Below, in pieces: positions 33,220-42,197 of a DNA stretch of 64,000 nucleotides. Position 1 is the first letter of the stretch. The number at the start of each line of letters is the position of its first letter. The notes beneath the pieces are model-generated. The model saw nothing but the letters and a program-made list of their open reading frames with translations. It was not told the origin of the DNA and did no database searches. The position numbers and the translations under genes were made by a program. This DNA comes from Pseudomonas sp. MYb185 (GTDB lineage Bacteria > Pseudomonadota > Gammaproteobacteria > Pseudomonadales > Pseudomonadaceae): contig NZ_PCQD01000002.1 in NCBI RefSeq assembly GCF_002979975.1, positions 186,001 to 250,000 on the forward strand, given 5' to 3'.

Positions 33220-34209
33220 TCAGTAAACCAGTTTGATACCACCTGGAAGATGGGCGATACGCAATTGATGTTGCTCACTCAGCAGTTGCAGGGCCTTGTC
33301 GAGACTGTCGAGATGGAATGCAGCGGTAACCGGCTGCCCGGCAGCATGCTTGTCGAGCAGGATGATCCGCTCGCGGCTGAAGTTGTTCAGGTCGTCGATG
33401 ACGCCGCCCAGCGGGGTGTCGTCATAACTCAGTAACCCTTTGGTCCAACTGGCAGCGCTGCTTGCCGGCTGGGCAAGCTTCTCGATATCTCCCGTGCGAT
33501 GGTAACGGACGCTCTGCCCCTCATGCAGAACCTGTCGTCGAGGTTCACCTTGCGGCTGATATTCCGGCAGGCTGATCAGCACGCTGTGTTCCAGGACGCT
33601 GAGCAGGCCATGATCGGCATCCTCACGCTTGAGCAGAAACACCGTACCCAGCGCCCGGTTGGTCCCACCTGCGGCTTCGACCACAAAGGGGCGCGGCTCC
33701 TGGGCATTCTGCGGCACCGGGCTGAACAACGCCTCCCCTCGCAACAAGCGGACATGCCGCTCCTGCTGGTTGTACTCCACGGCAATGGCGGTTCGCCCGC
33801 TGAGCATGACGCTGCTGCCATCATGCAGCTGTATTTCCCGGATCTCACCCTTGGCCGTGTAATGATCGGCGCTTATGTGCAACCAGGCGGGTTGCCAGCC
33901 CAGCGCCAGCCCACCCAGCAGCACCAGGCAGGCCAATGCCTGGGCGGGACGTGCGCCAGGCAACCAGCGCCATGATGGGCGCCAACGCTGGCGCGGCGGA
34001 CGGGGGATCTCTGCGGTAAGCAGCGGCGGCAATTCAGCACTGACTTCCCAGGCCCGCTCCGCCTCGGCGAGGGCCATGCCATGCGCGGGATCGAGCCGCA
34101 GCCACTGCTCCAGCTCCCGCTGCTGAGCGGGGCCGAAGGTATCGAGCTGTTGCTTGATCACCCAGTCAACGGCTGTACGCCGAATGAGTTGCTTGTCAGA
34201 CAGGTTCAC
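33220..34209 (-). CDS. hasS: FecR-family anti-sigma factor, HasS-like
   Basis: About 329 aa. The N-terminal FecR anti-sigma region (AVDWVIKQQLDTFGPAQQRE, DPAHGMALAEAERAW) is cytoplasmic. A membrane helix (ALACLVLLGGLALGW, about residues 91-105) leads to the periplasmic FecR domain (IQLHDGSSVMLSGRTAIAVEY, RALGTVFLLKR). It should hold HasI inactive until heme-loaded HasA binds HasR. The start is taken as GTG at 34209, 8 nt after AAGAG; the ATG at 34248 is an alternative but abuts its own AAGAGA. Confidence 0.9.
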   Translation of the reverse strand: MNLSDKQLIRRTAVDWVIKQQLDTFGPAQQRELEQWLRLDPAHGMALAEAERAWEVSAELPPLLTAEIPRPPRQRWRPSWRWLPGARPAQALACLVLLGGLALGWQPAWLHISADHYTAKGEIREIQLHDGSSVMLSGRTAIAVEYNQQERHVRLLRGEALFSPVPQNAQEPRPFVVEAAGGTNRALGTVFLLKREDADHGLLSVLEHSVLISLPEYQPQGEPRRQVLHEGQSVRYHRTGDIEKLAQPASSAASWTKGLLSYDDTPLGGVIDDLNNFSRERIILLDKHAAGQPVTAAFHLDSLDKALQLLSEQHQLRIAHLPGGIKLVY

Positions 34210-34296
34210 GGTTGCGGCTCTTTTAGGTATATGAAGAAATTCAAGCATTCTCTTATATTTGACGGATGGCGCTCCACTTTCGATAAAACACGCTGT

Positions 34297-34803
34297 CTAC
34301 CGGTCATCTTCCAGATGCCGCATAACCAGTTCCAGGGCAATGGCCATGTGTTTCTGTACCGAGCTGACAGAGATATCCAGGCGGGCAGCCACCTCCTTGT
34401 AACGCAAACCCTCGATACGCCCCAGCTGAAAAACCTGTTGGGTACGCAGTGGCAATTGCCGGACCACGTCATGCAGGCGCTCGATGGAGGACAGGCTCAT
34501 CACCTGCAGCGCCGGATCGGCCAGCGGGTCCTCATGCACATGCAGGTCCTCCGGCATCACCGTATCGGTTCTGCTGACCGCATGGCTGCGCAGATGATCG
34601 ATGACCAGATGATTGGCTACCGTATACAGATAGGCCAGGGGCTTTTCCACGCCGCCCTTCTGTTGCAGCAGGGCAAACAGTCGGGCGAAGCTTTCATGGG
34701 TCAGATCGGCGCTGAGTTCCGGATCATTGGTTTTCAGCAGGATGTACCGCGTGACTTTGCTGGCGTAGGCCCGGTAATACTGGTGTGCCTGATCGATTGC
34801 CAT
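34297..34803 (-). CDS. hasI: ECF sigma factor, HasI/FecI-like
   Basis: 168 aa. Region 2 (LTHESFARLFALLQQKGGVE, KPLAYLYTVANHLVIDHLR) and region 4 (LPLRTQQVFQLGRIEGLRYK, EVAARLDISVSSVQKHMA) are intact. FecI-type sigma factors activate their cognate receptor operon, here presumably hasR. The ATG at 34803 follows AAGGGAGAG; the upstream frame is open but its next ATG has no ribosome site. hasS follows after about 90 bp. A strong Fur box precedes the gene. Confidence 0.93.
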   Translation of the reverse strand: MAIDQAHQYYRAYASKVTRYILLKTNDPELSADLTHESFARLFALLQQKGGVEKPLAYLYTVANHLVIDHLRSHAVSRTDTVMPEDLHVHEDPLADPALQVMSLSSIERLHDVVRQLPLRTQQVFQLGRIEGLRYKEVAARLDISVSSVQKHMAIALELVMRHLEDDR

Positions 34804-34838
34804 GCTCTCCCTTGGCCAGTCGAGGAATGCAAATAGAT

Positions 34839-34857
34839 GATATTGTTTATCATTTGC
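34839..34857 (-). promoter_or_regulatory. Fur box upstream of hasI
   Basis: On the minus strand GCAAATGATAAACAATATC matches the Fur consensus at 15 of 19 positions, 36 bp upstream of the hasI start. It links the sigma factor to iron starvation. Confidence 0.82.
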
Positions 34858-34898
34858 ATGCGGGTAGCAAGACGCCACCTGCGTCGATCAGAGTGCTT

Positions 34899-35216
34899 TC
34901 ACTGACTGATCCGCTCCTCCGGCACATAGATCATCCGCCCATCATTGAGCCGATAGGTAATTCCTGCCCGGCTGCCCTGCCCTTCGCCAATGTCGCCGCT
35001 GGCCTCGTAGCGGGTCAGCTCCTCACCGTCCTTGATGGTCATGCGCATGTCACTCTGCCCGGGGTTCTCGATGACCACCACATTGTCCTGGGTAAAGGGG
35101 TTGAGCGGGTTCTGCACGATAATGACCAGCAGAATGCCGATCACCACCAGAAACAGGTCGATCAGGTTGACCATGGACAGCAGCGGATCATCTTCATCCT
35201 GTTCGAGAAAACGCAT
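34899..35216 (-). CDS. DUF2149 domain-containing protein
   Basis: 105 aa. A short acidic cytoplasmic head (MRFLEQDEDDPLLSMVNLID) leads into one membrane helix (FLVVIGILLVIIV) and a periplasmic tail ending MIYVPEERISQ. The layout is ExbD-like. The start overlaps the MotA/TolQ-type gene (TGATG). DUF2149 repeatedly accompanies CobN-like chelatases and ExbB-like channels, and the two are inferred to form a dedicated proton-driven motor. Confidence 0.88.
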   Translation of the reverse strand: MRFLEQDEDDPLLSMVNLIDLFLVVIGILLVIIVQNPLNPFTQDNVVVIENPGQSDMRMTIKDGEELTRYEASGDIGEGQGSRAGITYRLNDGRMIYVPEERISQ

Positions 35217-35692
35217 CAGCCACTCTCCCCAGCACGCTCCAGCGCGCGCAGTTCCTGCAACAACCAGCGTCGGCGAATGGTGAGAATGAAGAAGCTGATG
35301 CTGGCCGCCAGCAGCGCCAGGATCACTGCGGAGAAGGCCACCACCAGATTGTCGCCAATGCCCTGGGCATCGCTGCGGGTCAGGGCCAGCAAGGCCGGCC
35401 CCATGGGAATCATGGTGGCGACCAACCCCAGCATCGGGGCACTGCGGGAGGTGATGCGCAACCATTCCAGGCGCTGCATGATGTGCAATTCCAGGTCATC
35501 GCTGGTGCCACCATGGCGTTGTTGCCAGACGGCCAGTAGTGGCCGGTAGCGGCCCCGCTGGCGTTGCCAGGCTTCCATGACGAAGCTGCCCAGGGCGATC
35601 AGTGAGTAGATCAGCGCGAGGATGATCAGCAGCAGTACCGGTGTGAGGAACCAGCGGGTGAGTTCATAGAGGGTGACTTCCAGCGCGTTCAT
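35216..35692 (-). CDS. MotA/TolQ/ExbB proton-channel family protein
   Basis: 158 aa with three helices: TPVLLLIILALIYSLIALGS, APMLGLVATMIPMGPALLAL and LVVAFSAVILALLAASISFF. The last two correspond to the conserved channel helices of ExbB/TolQ/MotA. Its start overlaps the end of the CobN-like gene (ATGA) and its stop overlaps the DUF2149 gene. It probably powers this locus's outer-membrane receptor or the chelatase. Confidence 0.9.
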   Translation of the reverse strand: MNALEVTLYELTRWFLTPVLLLIILALIYSLIALGSFVMEAWQRQRGRYRPLLAVWQQRHGGTSDDLELHIMQRLEWLRITSRSAPMLGLVATMIPMGPALLALTRSDAQGIGDNLVVAFSAVILALLAASISFFILTIRRRWLLQELRALERAGESG

Positions 35693-38600
35693 ATTGTTTC
35701 CGCTTCAGGTGTGTTCATGGAGGTATTGCGATTGGCTCGCTGCTGTCGCCAGGCGCCGACCAGGATGCAGCCAAGCATTCCCAGCAGCCCGGCCCAGATA
35801 CGCCAGGGTGTCTCCATCTCGCTTTGGGGCGTGACCTCCTGTAGCACCTGGCCGCGCACGGCGGTACTGTCAGCGGGCTGGTCGATGGCCTGCTCCGCAG
35901 GGCGATCCCGGCTCTGCGGCTCACTGGCGGCGGCGCCGCCGAGGCCGAAGCCGGCGGCCATGTCGTTGATGAACTCGACGGTCAGTGCCGCGCCGCTATC
36001 GGCGCCATGCTGCTGGGTCAATTCCTGCCAGCGCTCGACCAGTTCACGGCGGGTCTGCTCATCGGCATCCCAGTAGTCCTTGCGAATTGCCTCGACCATC
36101 CGTTCGATCAGCTGCGCCTGGGCGGTCGGGTTGTGCTGCTCGAACCATTGGCCCAGGCCCAGTTCGCGCTGGTCCTGCACATAGGTGTCATGCACCGCCT
36201 GCCATTGGTCGGCACGCACCATGGCGCTGTCCGCCGCCTGCCAACCCCACAGGTTGTTGACGATGTTCAGCAACTCCAGCGTCCCGGCATAACCTTCCTG
36301 CTGCATGGCATCGATCCACTGGGGATTGAGGTAGCGGCTGCGCAATTCACTGGCAAGGAACCGGGCCGCGCCGGTGGTGCGCGGTGCGTTCTGGCGCAGA
36401 TCGGCGATATACAGCGCCGGGGCTTCGCCATTGAGTTGCCGCACCGCCTGGGACAGCCCACCAAGGTATTCGAAGGGATGGTCGGTGGACAGCAGCCCGT
36501 TGACCGTGGAGGAGCGGGCGAGCACCGCGGCCTGCACCCCCTTGAGCTGTTCGGCAAACAGATTGCCCCCGGGCAATGGCCCGACCGGCCCCGCACTGCC
36601 GTAGCCGTGTTGCAAGCGCTGCAGGAACTGCTCGGCCAGCACCGAATCATCCTCCCAACGGGTGGAATCCAGAGCCAGCTGACTAACGCCGCTACCGTAA
36701 TCACCGGGTGCGTTACCGAAGATGCGGATGCTGGCCAGCTGGCTTGCCGGTTCGCTGTCCAGCCCCTGCTCTTGCAGGCGTGCAGCCAGCGCCCGACTGT
36801 TGGCCGCCACCGGGTTGTCCGCTTCGTCCAGTTGCGCCAACCGTTCGATGGCGTCGGCCAGCAGGTTCATGAATCCGTCGAACTGATCGCGGTACACGCT
36901 GGTGACCTGCAGCACCACATCGATACGGGGCCGCCCCAGCTCGCTGCGTGGAATGATCTCCAGCGCGCGCACCCGGCCACCGTCGTCCCACCGCGGGCGC
37001 AATCCCAGCGCGTGCAGCACCTGGCTTTCGAGAATACCCAGATGACGCATGGCTTCGGAAGACCACAGGCTGAAGGCCAGCTTGTCCGGTGTCTGGCCAT
37101 GATGCTCATCGCGGTAGGCTTGCAGCAACTGCTCCAACGCCTCTTCGCCGGCGGCGTAAGCCGTTGCCGTGGGCAACTTGTCGGCTTCAAAGGCGTACAG
37201 GTTGCGACCGCTGGGCACCTGCGGATTGCGCACTGGGTCGCCCCCCGGCCCCGGCGCGACAAAACCGCCGCCCAGCCCGTCCAACAGTGCCTCGACCTCG
37301 CCTGTCTTGGCCAGATTGCGTTCATGCTCGCGGGCCTGCAGCAGCCAGTCGCGCAGCGCGGCATCCTCCACTCGTTCGATGGGCGCGCCTTGCAGCAGGT
37401 GATGTTCGAGCAGACGGTAGGCTGGCGTGTTCTGCAGCTCGGCAAAGTCCAGTGCCTCCGGCTCACCACTGTCGAACGGCGCGCCGCTGGCTACCGCTAC
37501 CGCCTGCCGGAAAGGTTCGCCCAGTTGCTGCAGCACGGTACTCAACCGGTGTTCGGCTGCAGCTGGCTCTCCGTAGGTATGCAGGCCCAGCGGCAGGCTA
37601 TCGGCCGCCAGCTCATGCAGATGATCGTGCAGGATGGCGAAGAAAGCGGTGAAGTCTTCCTTTGCTGTCCCTGCATCCCAGCCCAGGTCAGCCAGCATGC
37701 CCTGCGCAGCTACCTGTTCGAGAATGGCATCGGCGGTCTGCTCGCGTACCGCGCCCTCTTCCAGTTGCTGGTACTGGTGGATGAGGTCATGCAGATCACG
37801 CAGCTCGTCGTACAGTCCGGCCGGTGCAAAGGCGGGTGTCTGGTGACTGATCACCACCGCCCGGCCACGTCGCCGCGCCTGGATGGCTTCGCCGATGTTG
37901 TCCTGGATATAGGGATAGAACACCGGCAGATCACCCAACGCCAGAAACGGATAATCCGTTACCGCCAGCCCGCGGTCCTTGCCCGGCAGCCATTCCTGGG
38001 TGCCATGGGTGCCGAAGTGAATCAGCGCGTCGGCCTGCCCACGGATCAGCAGATAGGCCGCCAGATAGATATGGTCCGGCGCTACCGCCGTATCATGATA
38101 GGCCTCGCCGGGTCGGCCGGCCCGGGGCGGCTGTGGCATCAGCAGCAGATTGCCCAGCTGTGCGCGGGGAATGATGAAGTGCGGCTGCCCATCGATCTGC
38201 TGCACGGCCCAGTGGCTGGCCGGATCCCCCCAACGCTGCTGCAATTGTTGTTGCAGCGCTTCGTCCAACCCCTGCAACCACTGCTGGTAGGCACTCAACG
38301 GCACCGCAGCGGCCAGCCCATCGCTGTGCAGCGTGGCCAGGGTCTCGGGGCGGTAATAGCCCCCCAGCAGCCGCTGCCCGAGGGCGATGAACTGCTCTTC
38401 ATCGACCGCGGGTATCCGATAGCCGGCCTCGGCCAATGCCGTGCTCAGCGCCGCCAGGCTGCGCGGCACATTCAGGTGGGACGCCGCCAGGTTGCGCTCG
38501 CCGTCGGGGTGGTTCCAGAACAGCAAGGCCAGTTGCTTCTGCGCTGGCGGCAGATCCTGCAATCGTACCAGGCGGTCGATCTTGTCCAGCAGCGCTGCGG

Positions 38601-39588
38601 CCTGCTCCCGGATCAGCTTTGGTTCACCCTGCTCCACTACGCCGATCACCAGGGGGTCGCTCAGCCCCCAGGTTTCCGGTACCCCCAGCAGCGGCGCTAC
38701 CGCATGGGTGGCAATACCGGAGGGCGACTGACGCCAGTCTTCCAGGCTGCTGCGTTGAATGAAGCTCTGCAGCACCGGAATACCCAGCGCCAGGAATTCG
38801 GCCTGACGCGCCGCGCCGTTTTGCAGGTGGGTGAGATTGACCAGTGCCCGCAGCTCGGCGGGCTCGGCTACCTGGCTCAGCGCCTGCGGGTCCTGGCCGT
38901 CGACCCAGAACACCAACGGCGCCTGACCGCGGCTCTCGCTGGCGTCGATCAGCTCATCCAGCAGCGCCAGTTCGGCGTCGGCAATACTACTGCCGTGGAT
39001 GATGAAGCCGACCCGTGGCGCCTGACCTGGCCAACGCGTACTGCCCCAGCGCAGATAATCCTGCACATCATCGAACAGTATCGGCGCCGCGGGATGGTAG
39101 AAGCCGACTGTCGGCAGCGACTGCGGTGGCGGCAGTGCGGAAGGATCTTCTCCGCTGCGCAGGGCCTGCCAGTAATCGAACATCCGGCGCAGGTTGGTCT
39201 GGCCGCCATTGCCGTAGTAGCCAATCAGTTGCCTGGCGTGCTGGGGCGGCAGGTTGCCGAAAGCCGGCGGCCCGCCGCCAACCCGAATCCACGGCGTGGC
39301 CACCTGCTCGAGCCGGTCGCCGAGAAAGGCCTGCATCTGCGCCAGGTCGTTGGGCCGGGGGGTATCGAGGATCAGCAGCCCAGCCGCCAGCTCGGCCGAA
39401 TCGGCTTCCCCGCTGATATAACGGTTATCCAGCGTCAGCCCGACATCCCCGGCCCATTGCTGCAAACGCGCCACCTTGCCCGGTAGCACGAAGTCGTTGC
39501 TCAGCACGCGGATATCCGCTGCGGCCTCGGCCCACGCCTGACTGCCGCCACCTGTCAGCAGCAGCAGGATCAATATGAGTCTGCCCAT
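35689..39588 (-). CDS. exported, membrane-anchored CobN-like chelatase subunit
   Basis: 1299 aa with CobN/Mg-chelatase H-type sequence throughout (YGNGGQTNLRRMFDYWQAL, IHFGTHGTQEWLPGKDRGL, MGLADLGWD-like blocks, GSGVSQLALDSTRWEDDSVL). Unlike biosynthetic CobN, it starts with a signal peptide (LILILLLLTGGGSQAWAEA) and ends with a membrane helix (residues about 1262-1280, WRIWAGLLGMLGCILVGAW) and a basic cytoplasmic tail, so the large domain should sit in the periplasm. No cobS or cobT is nearby. The operon with a TonB receptor and ExbB/DUF2149, under a Zur box, argues for metal or metallo-tetrapyrrole handling rather than B12 synthesis. Substrate unknown. Confidence 0.9.
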   Translation of the reverse strand: MGRLILILLLLTGGGSQAWAEAAADIRVLSNDFVLPGKVARLQQWAGDVGLTLDNRYISGEADSAELAAGLLILDTPRPNDLAQMQAFLGDRLEQVATPWIRVGGGPPAFGNLPPQHARQLIGYYGNGGQTNLRRMFDYWQALRSGEDPSALPPPQSLPTVGFYHPAAPILFDDVQDYLRWGSTRWPGQAPRVGFIIHGSSIADAELALLDELIDASESRGQAPLVFWVDGQDPQALSQVAEPAELRALVNLTHLQNGAARQAEFLALGIPVLQSFIQRSSLEDWRQSPSGIATHAVAPLLGVPETWGLSDPLVIGVVEQGEPKLIREQAAALLDKIDRLVRLQDLPPAQKQLALLFWNHPDGERNLAASHLNVPRSLAALSTALAEAGYRIPAVDEEQFIALGQRLLGGYYRPETLATLHSDGLAAAVPLSAYQQWLQGLDEALQQQLQQRWGDPASHWAVQQIDGQPHFIIPRAQLGNLLLMPQPPRAGRPGEAYHDTAVAPDHIYLAAYLLIRGQADALIHFGTHGTQEWLPGKDRGLAVTDYPFLALGDLPVFYPYIQDNIGEAIQARRRGRAVVISHQTPAFAPAGLYDELRDLHDLIHQYQQLEEGAVREQTADAILEQVAAQGMLADLGWDAGTAKEDFTAFFAILHDHLHELAADSLPLGLHTYGEPAAAEHRLSTVLQQLGEPFRQAVAVASGAPFDSGEPEALDFAELQNTPAYRLLEHHLLQGAPIERVEDAALRDWLLQAREHERNLAKTGEVEALLDGLGGGFVAPGPGGDPVRNPQVPSGRNLYAFEADKLPTATAYAAGEEALEQLLQAYRDEHHGQTPDKLAFSLWSSEAMRHLGILESQVLHALGLRPRWDDGGRVRALEIIPRSELGRPRIDVVLQVTSVYRDQFDGFMNLLADAIERLAQLDEADNPVAANSRALAARLQEQGLDSEPASQLASIRIFGNAPGDYGSGVSQLALDSTRWEDDSVLAEQFLQRLQHGYGSAGPVGPLPGGNLFAEQLKGVQAAVLARSSTVNGLLSTDHPFEYLGGLSQAVRQLNGEAPALYIADLRQNAPRTTGAARFLASELRSRYLNPQWIDAMQQEGYAGTLELLNIVNNLWGWQAADSAMVRADQWQAVHDTYVQDQRELGLGQWFEQHNPTAQAQLIERMVEAIRKDYWDADEQTRRELVERWQELTQQHGADSGAALTVEFINDMAAGFGLGGAAASEPQSRDRPAEQAIDQPADSTAVRGQVLQEVTPQSEMETPWRIWAGLLGMLGCILVGAWRQQRANRNTSMNTPEAETI

Positions 39589-39590
39589 GT

Positions 39591-41546
39591 TCAGAAACTC
39601 ATGCTCAGACCGACGTGAAAAGTACGCCCGGGCTCGGGATAGTTGAACAGCGCATTGTCATCGGCCAGGCGCTCATCACCGATGTTCTCGATACCACCAC
39701 GCAGGGTCAGGTCAGGTGTCAGTTGCTGGCTCAGTTCCAGGTGCCAGAGGCTGTAGGCCGGCAGGCCATAGGCAACATTGCGACTGTAACCGAGCTGGCT
39801 GCCGACGTACTCGCCACGCAGCTGGGCGCTGAAGCGGTCATGGGGAGCCCACTTCAGGTGGGTATTGGCCAGATGCCGCGAGCGCCCGGCCAGGCGTTGA
39901 TCGGCACTACGGTCGATGGCATCCAGGTAGGTGTAGTTGATGCCCCAGTGCAGGGACGCCGGCAGATCGAGTTCGCCGCCCAGCTCAAGCCCACGGATGC
40001 GGGCCCGGTCGACATTGTCATAGTTGCGCAGCTCCTGCCCGCGAATGCCGCAATCAGATACACAGATAGTCTGGATCAACCCCCGCAGGTTGTTCTGAAA
40101 TATCCCGGCCGAGGCCGACCAGCCACTGCCGACATAGTCTGCAACCAGCTCATAGGTGGTATTGATTTCTGGTTTGAGGTCGGGGTTGCCACGGATGGTG
40201 AACTGGCCACCGCCGCCGATCGCCTCGTAGCCGGGCGCCAACTGCTTCAATGTCGGCGCCTTGAACCCGCGCCCACCGCCGCCCTTGATGGTCAGACCAT
40301 CCTCCCGGCTGTACACCAGATAGGCGCGCGGGCTCTTCTGCCAGCCGTAGTCCTGGTGCTGGTCGAAACGGCTGCCCAGCAGCAGCGACCAGTCCTCATG
40401 CAACTGGATCTCATCCTGCAGGAACAACGCCCGATGCACCGCCTTGGCCTTGCCGGCGGTCAAGGTCAGGCTGTCATCCTCCAGCTGTTCACGCCGCCAC
40501 TCGCCACCGAGACTGAGGAGGTGACGGCCATCCAGTGGCAGGGTGACGCTGGCATCGGCGATATCATCGGTCATGGACTGCCAGGGGTTGGTCGGCGTCT
40601 GCCCCCGGGTATAGCTGTTCTCACGCTCGAGTGTATTGCGATAGGCACGCAAGGTGGTCTTGCCCCAGCTCCAGTTACCGGTATGGCTCAATGAGAGCTG
40701 CTCACGCTCGATATCATCCTGCGATTCGTACTCCGGGGCGGTCGGCGCGGCACTGCGCATATTGCGCCAGCGATCCTCACGGCCACGCCCCAGGGAGAGG
40801 TCGATCTGCTGTGCGGTATCCGGGGTCCAGCTCAGGGTCACACTGGCGCTTTGCGACTCGCGCCCTTCCAGTTCGGACAATGCCGGGTCGTCCCGGTCGG
40901 CGGTCTCCTGGCGCTTGCGGCTTTCACCGGTAAAGGTCAGCCCCAGGACCTCCGGCACCAACGGGCCACCGGCGTACACCCCCAACTGGTGGGTCTGACC
41001 ACCATGACTGTGATCGGGCACACCGCCATTGAGCGTTATGTTGCCCAGCCACTTATCGGTCGCCTTGCGGGTAATCACGTTGACCACCCCGCCCAGCGCC
41101 TCGGAGCCATACAACGCGGACATCGGGCCCCGTACCACTTCGATACGCTCGATGGCCTCCACCGGCACCCAACCCAGATCGAAGTCGGCATGGGCAATGG
41201 CGCTGGCGGCGGTATTGATCCGTTGGCCGTTGATCAGCACCAGCGTCTGCTCGGCATCCATACCGCGGATGCTGATCCCCCGTCGTCCCAGGCCGATACC
41301 GCTGAACTGCACGCCGGGCGTGCCACGCAAGGCATCTTCCAGATCCTGCACCGGACGGCTGGCCAGATCCTCACGGTTGATCACCGTGATACTGGCCGGT
41401 GCATCCTGCAGGGAGCGCTCGGTATTGGTGGCTGTCACCACCAGCGATTGCAGATCGAGAACATCGGCATTGGCGGCTACCGGCAACAAAGCCAAGGTTG
41501 CAGACAATGACAACAGCGATAAACGGCGAGAGGGAATTGACGTCAT
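39591..41546 (-). CDS. TonB-dependent receptor of the Zur-regulated CobN-like operon
   Basis: 651 aa, CirA/FepA-like. The signal peptide is LLSLSATLALLPVAANA. The TonB box is near LQSLVVTATN, the plug has LEDALRGTPGVQFSGIGLGR and IERIEVVRGPMSALYGSEAL, and the barrel ends FHVGLSMSF. FKAPTLKQL and RGNPDLKPE resemble the FRAP/NPNL receptor motifs. The ligand is unknown; a zinc complex or a metallo-tetrapyrrole is inferred. The CobN-like gene starts 2 bp after the stop. A perfect Zur-type palindrome lies 45 bp upstream. Confidence 0.93.
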   Translation of the reverse strand: MTSIPSRRLSLLSLSATLALLPVAANADVLDLQSLVVTATNTERSLQDAPASITVINREDLASRPVQDLEDALRGTPGVQFSGIGLGRRGISIRGMDAEQTLVLINGQRINTAASAIAHADFDLGWVPVEAIERIEVVRGPMSALYGSEALGGVVNVITRKATDKWLGNITLNGGVPDHSHGGQTHQLGVYAGGPLVPEVLGLTFTGESRKRQETADRDDPALSELEGRESQSASVTLSWTPDTAQQIDLSLGRGREDRWRNMRSAAPTAPEYESQDDIEREQLSLSHTGNWSWGKTTLRAYRNTLERENSYTRGQTPTNPWQSMTDDIADASVTLPLDGRHLLSLGGEWRREQLEDDSLTLTAGKAKAVHRALFLQDEIQLHEDWSLLLGSRFDQHQDYGWQKSPRAYLVYSREDGLTIKGGGGRGFKAPTLKQLAPGYEAIGGGGQFTIRGNPDLKPEINTTYELVADYVGSGWSASAGIFQNNLRGLIQTICVSDCGIRGQELRNYDNVDRARIRGLELGGELDLPASLHWGINYTYLDAIDRSADQRLAGRSRHLANTHLKWAPHDRFSAQLRGEYVGSQLGYSRNVAYGLPAYSLWHLELSQQLTPDLTLRGGIENIGDERLADDNALFNYPEPGRTFHVGLSMSF

Positions 41547-41589
41547 GGGCCCATCCTGATGGCTGTGGAGGAAAGGGCCGAAACACTAT

Positions 41590-41608
41590 CATGTTATACT
41601 ATAACAAA
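41590..41608 (-). promoter_or_regulatory. Zur box of the receptor/CobN-like operon
   Basis: TGTTATA-C-TATAACA (41592-41606) is a perfect 15-bp palindrome and matches the gammaproteobacterial Zur core GTTATANTATAAC exactly. It lies 45 bp upstream of the receptor start, in the promoter area. Confidence 0.85.
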
Positions 41609-41775
41609 ACAACAGAGTAAGATGTCATCGCCGAAGACGCGTGCCTGGGCGTCCAGTCGAGACCAACCCTGAAGACATGTTGGGGGGCGAGACGTGATAT
41701 TGCCCTGGAACGGGCGTTGTTTAGGGAGGAGAAACGCTGGATAGAAGCAGACAACCGATTGACGGCGACCCTGAA

Positions 41776-41811
41776 CGCAAAAAGCCCAGCTTTTCAGCTG
41801 GGCTTTTTGCG
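41776..41811. terminator. intrinsic terminator after tRNA-Ser
   Basis: A perfect 15-bp stem CGCAAAAAGCCCAGC / GCTGGGCTTTTTGCG with a 6-nt loop. It lies 6 bp beyond the tRNA 3' end and works as an A/T-flanked terminator in both directions. Confidence 0.9.
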
Positions 41812-41817
41812 TTTGTC

Positions 41818-41908
41818 TGGCGGAGAGCGAGGGATTCGAACCCTCGATACGCTATTAACGTATACACACTTTCCAGGCGTGCTCCTTAAGCCACTCGGAC
41901 AGCTCTCC
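41818..41908 (-). tRNA. tRNA-Ser (anticodon GGA)
   Basis: The acceptor stem GGAGAGC pairs with GCTCTCC, followed by discriminator G and encoded CCA (41818-41820). The anticodon loop reads CTGGAAA, giving GGA. A long variable arm and the T-loop GGTTCGAATCC are present, typical of class II tRNA-Ser. Confidence 0.97.
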
Positions 41909-42163
41909 GCAATCCCGGTACTGGAGCTTGCCAGTTCCGAGGCGCGCTAATGTACCCAAACGAGGACAGTTTGGCAAATCCTATTTGCAGACATAGCCCC
42001 AGCCAACCTGGTCGTCTCGCTTGCTCCTCTTTCCATAGGTAAAGCAGCCCGGCCCTACAAGCCTGATCGGCACACCGGGTATCTCGGTGGGCAGCGTTCC
42101 CGGAAGCGGTTGATGCTGAGCGTCGAATGGAGGGCTACCTCTTCCGGGATCTTCGTGGCTATA

Positions 42164-42180
42164 ATGTTACATTATTACAT
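42164..42180 (+). promoter_or_regulatory. Zur box upstream of dksA2-zigA
   Basis: ATGTTACATTATTACAT matches ATGTTATANTATAACAT at 14 of 16 defined positions. It lies 17 bp before the dksA2 start, in an AT-rich promoter. Confidence 0.75.
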
Positions 42181-42197
42181 TATACATGCGTGATCCC

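Noticed and set aside
36007-39486. A 1159-codon open frame on the plus strand opposite the CobN-like gene
   Set aside because: It is the mirror of a GC-rich coding strand. It has no ribosome site, no recognisable domain and implausible composition rich in Gln, Arg and His.
35689-39588. Reading the CobN-like gene as aerobic cobalamin biosynthesis cobaltochelatase
   Set aside because: It has a signal peptide and C-terminal anchor, no cobS/cobT or other cob genes nearby, and a Zur box rather than a cobalamin riboswitch.
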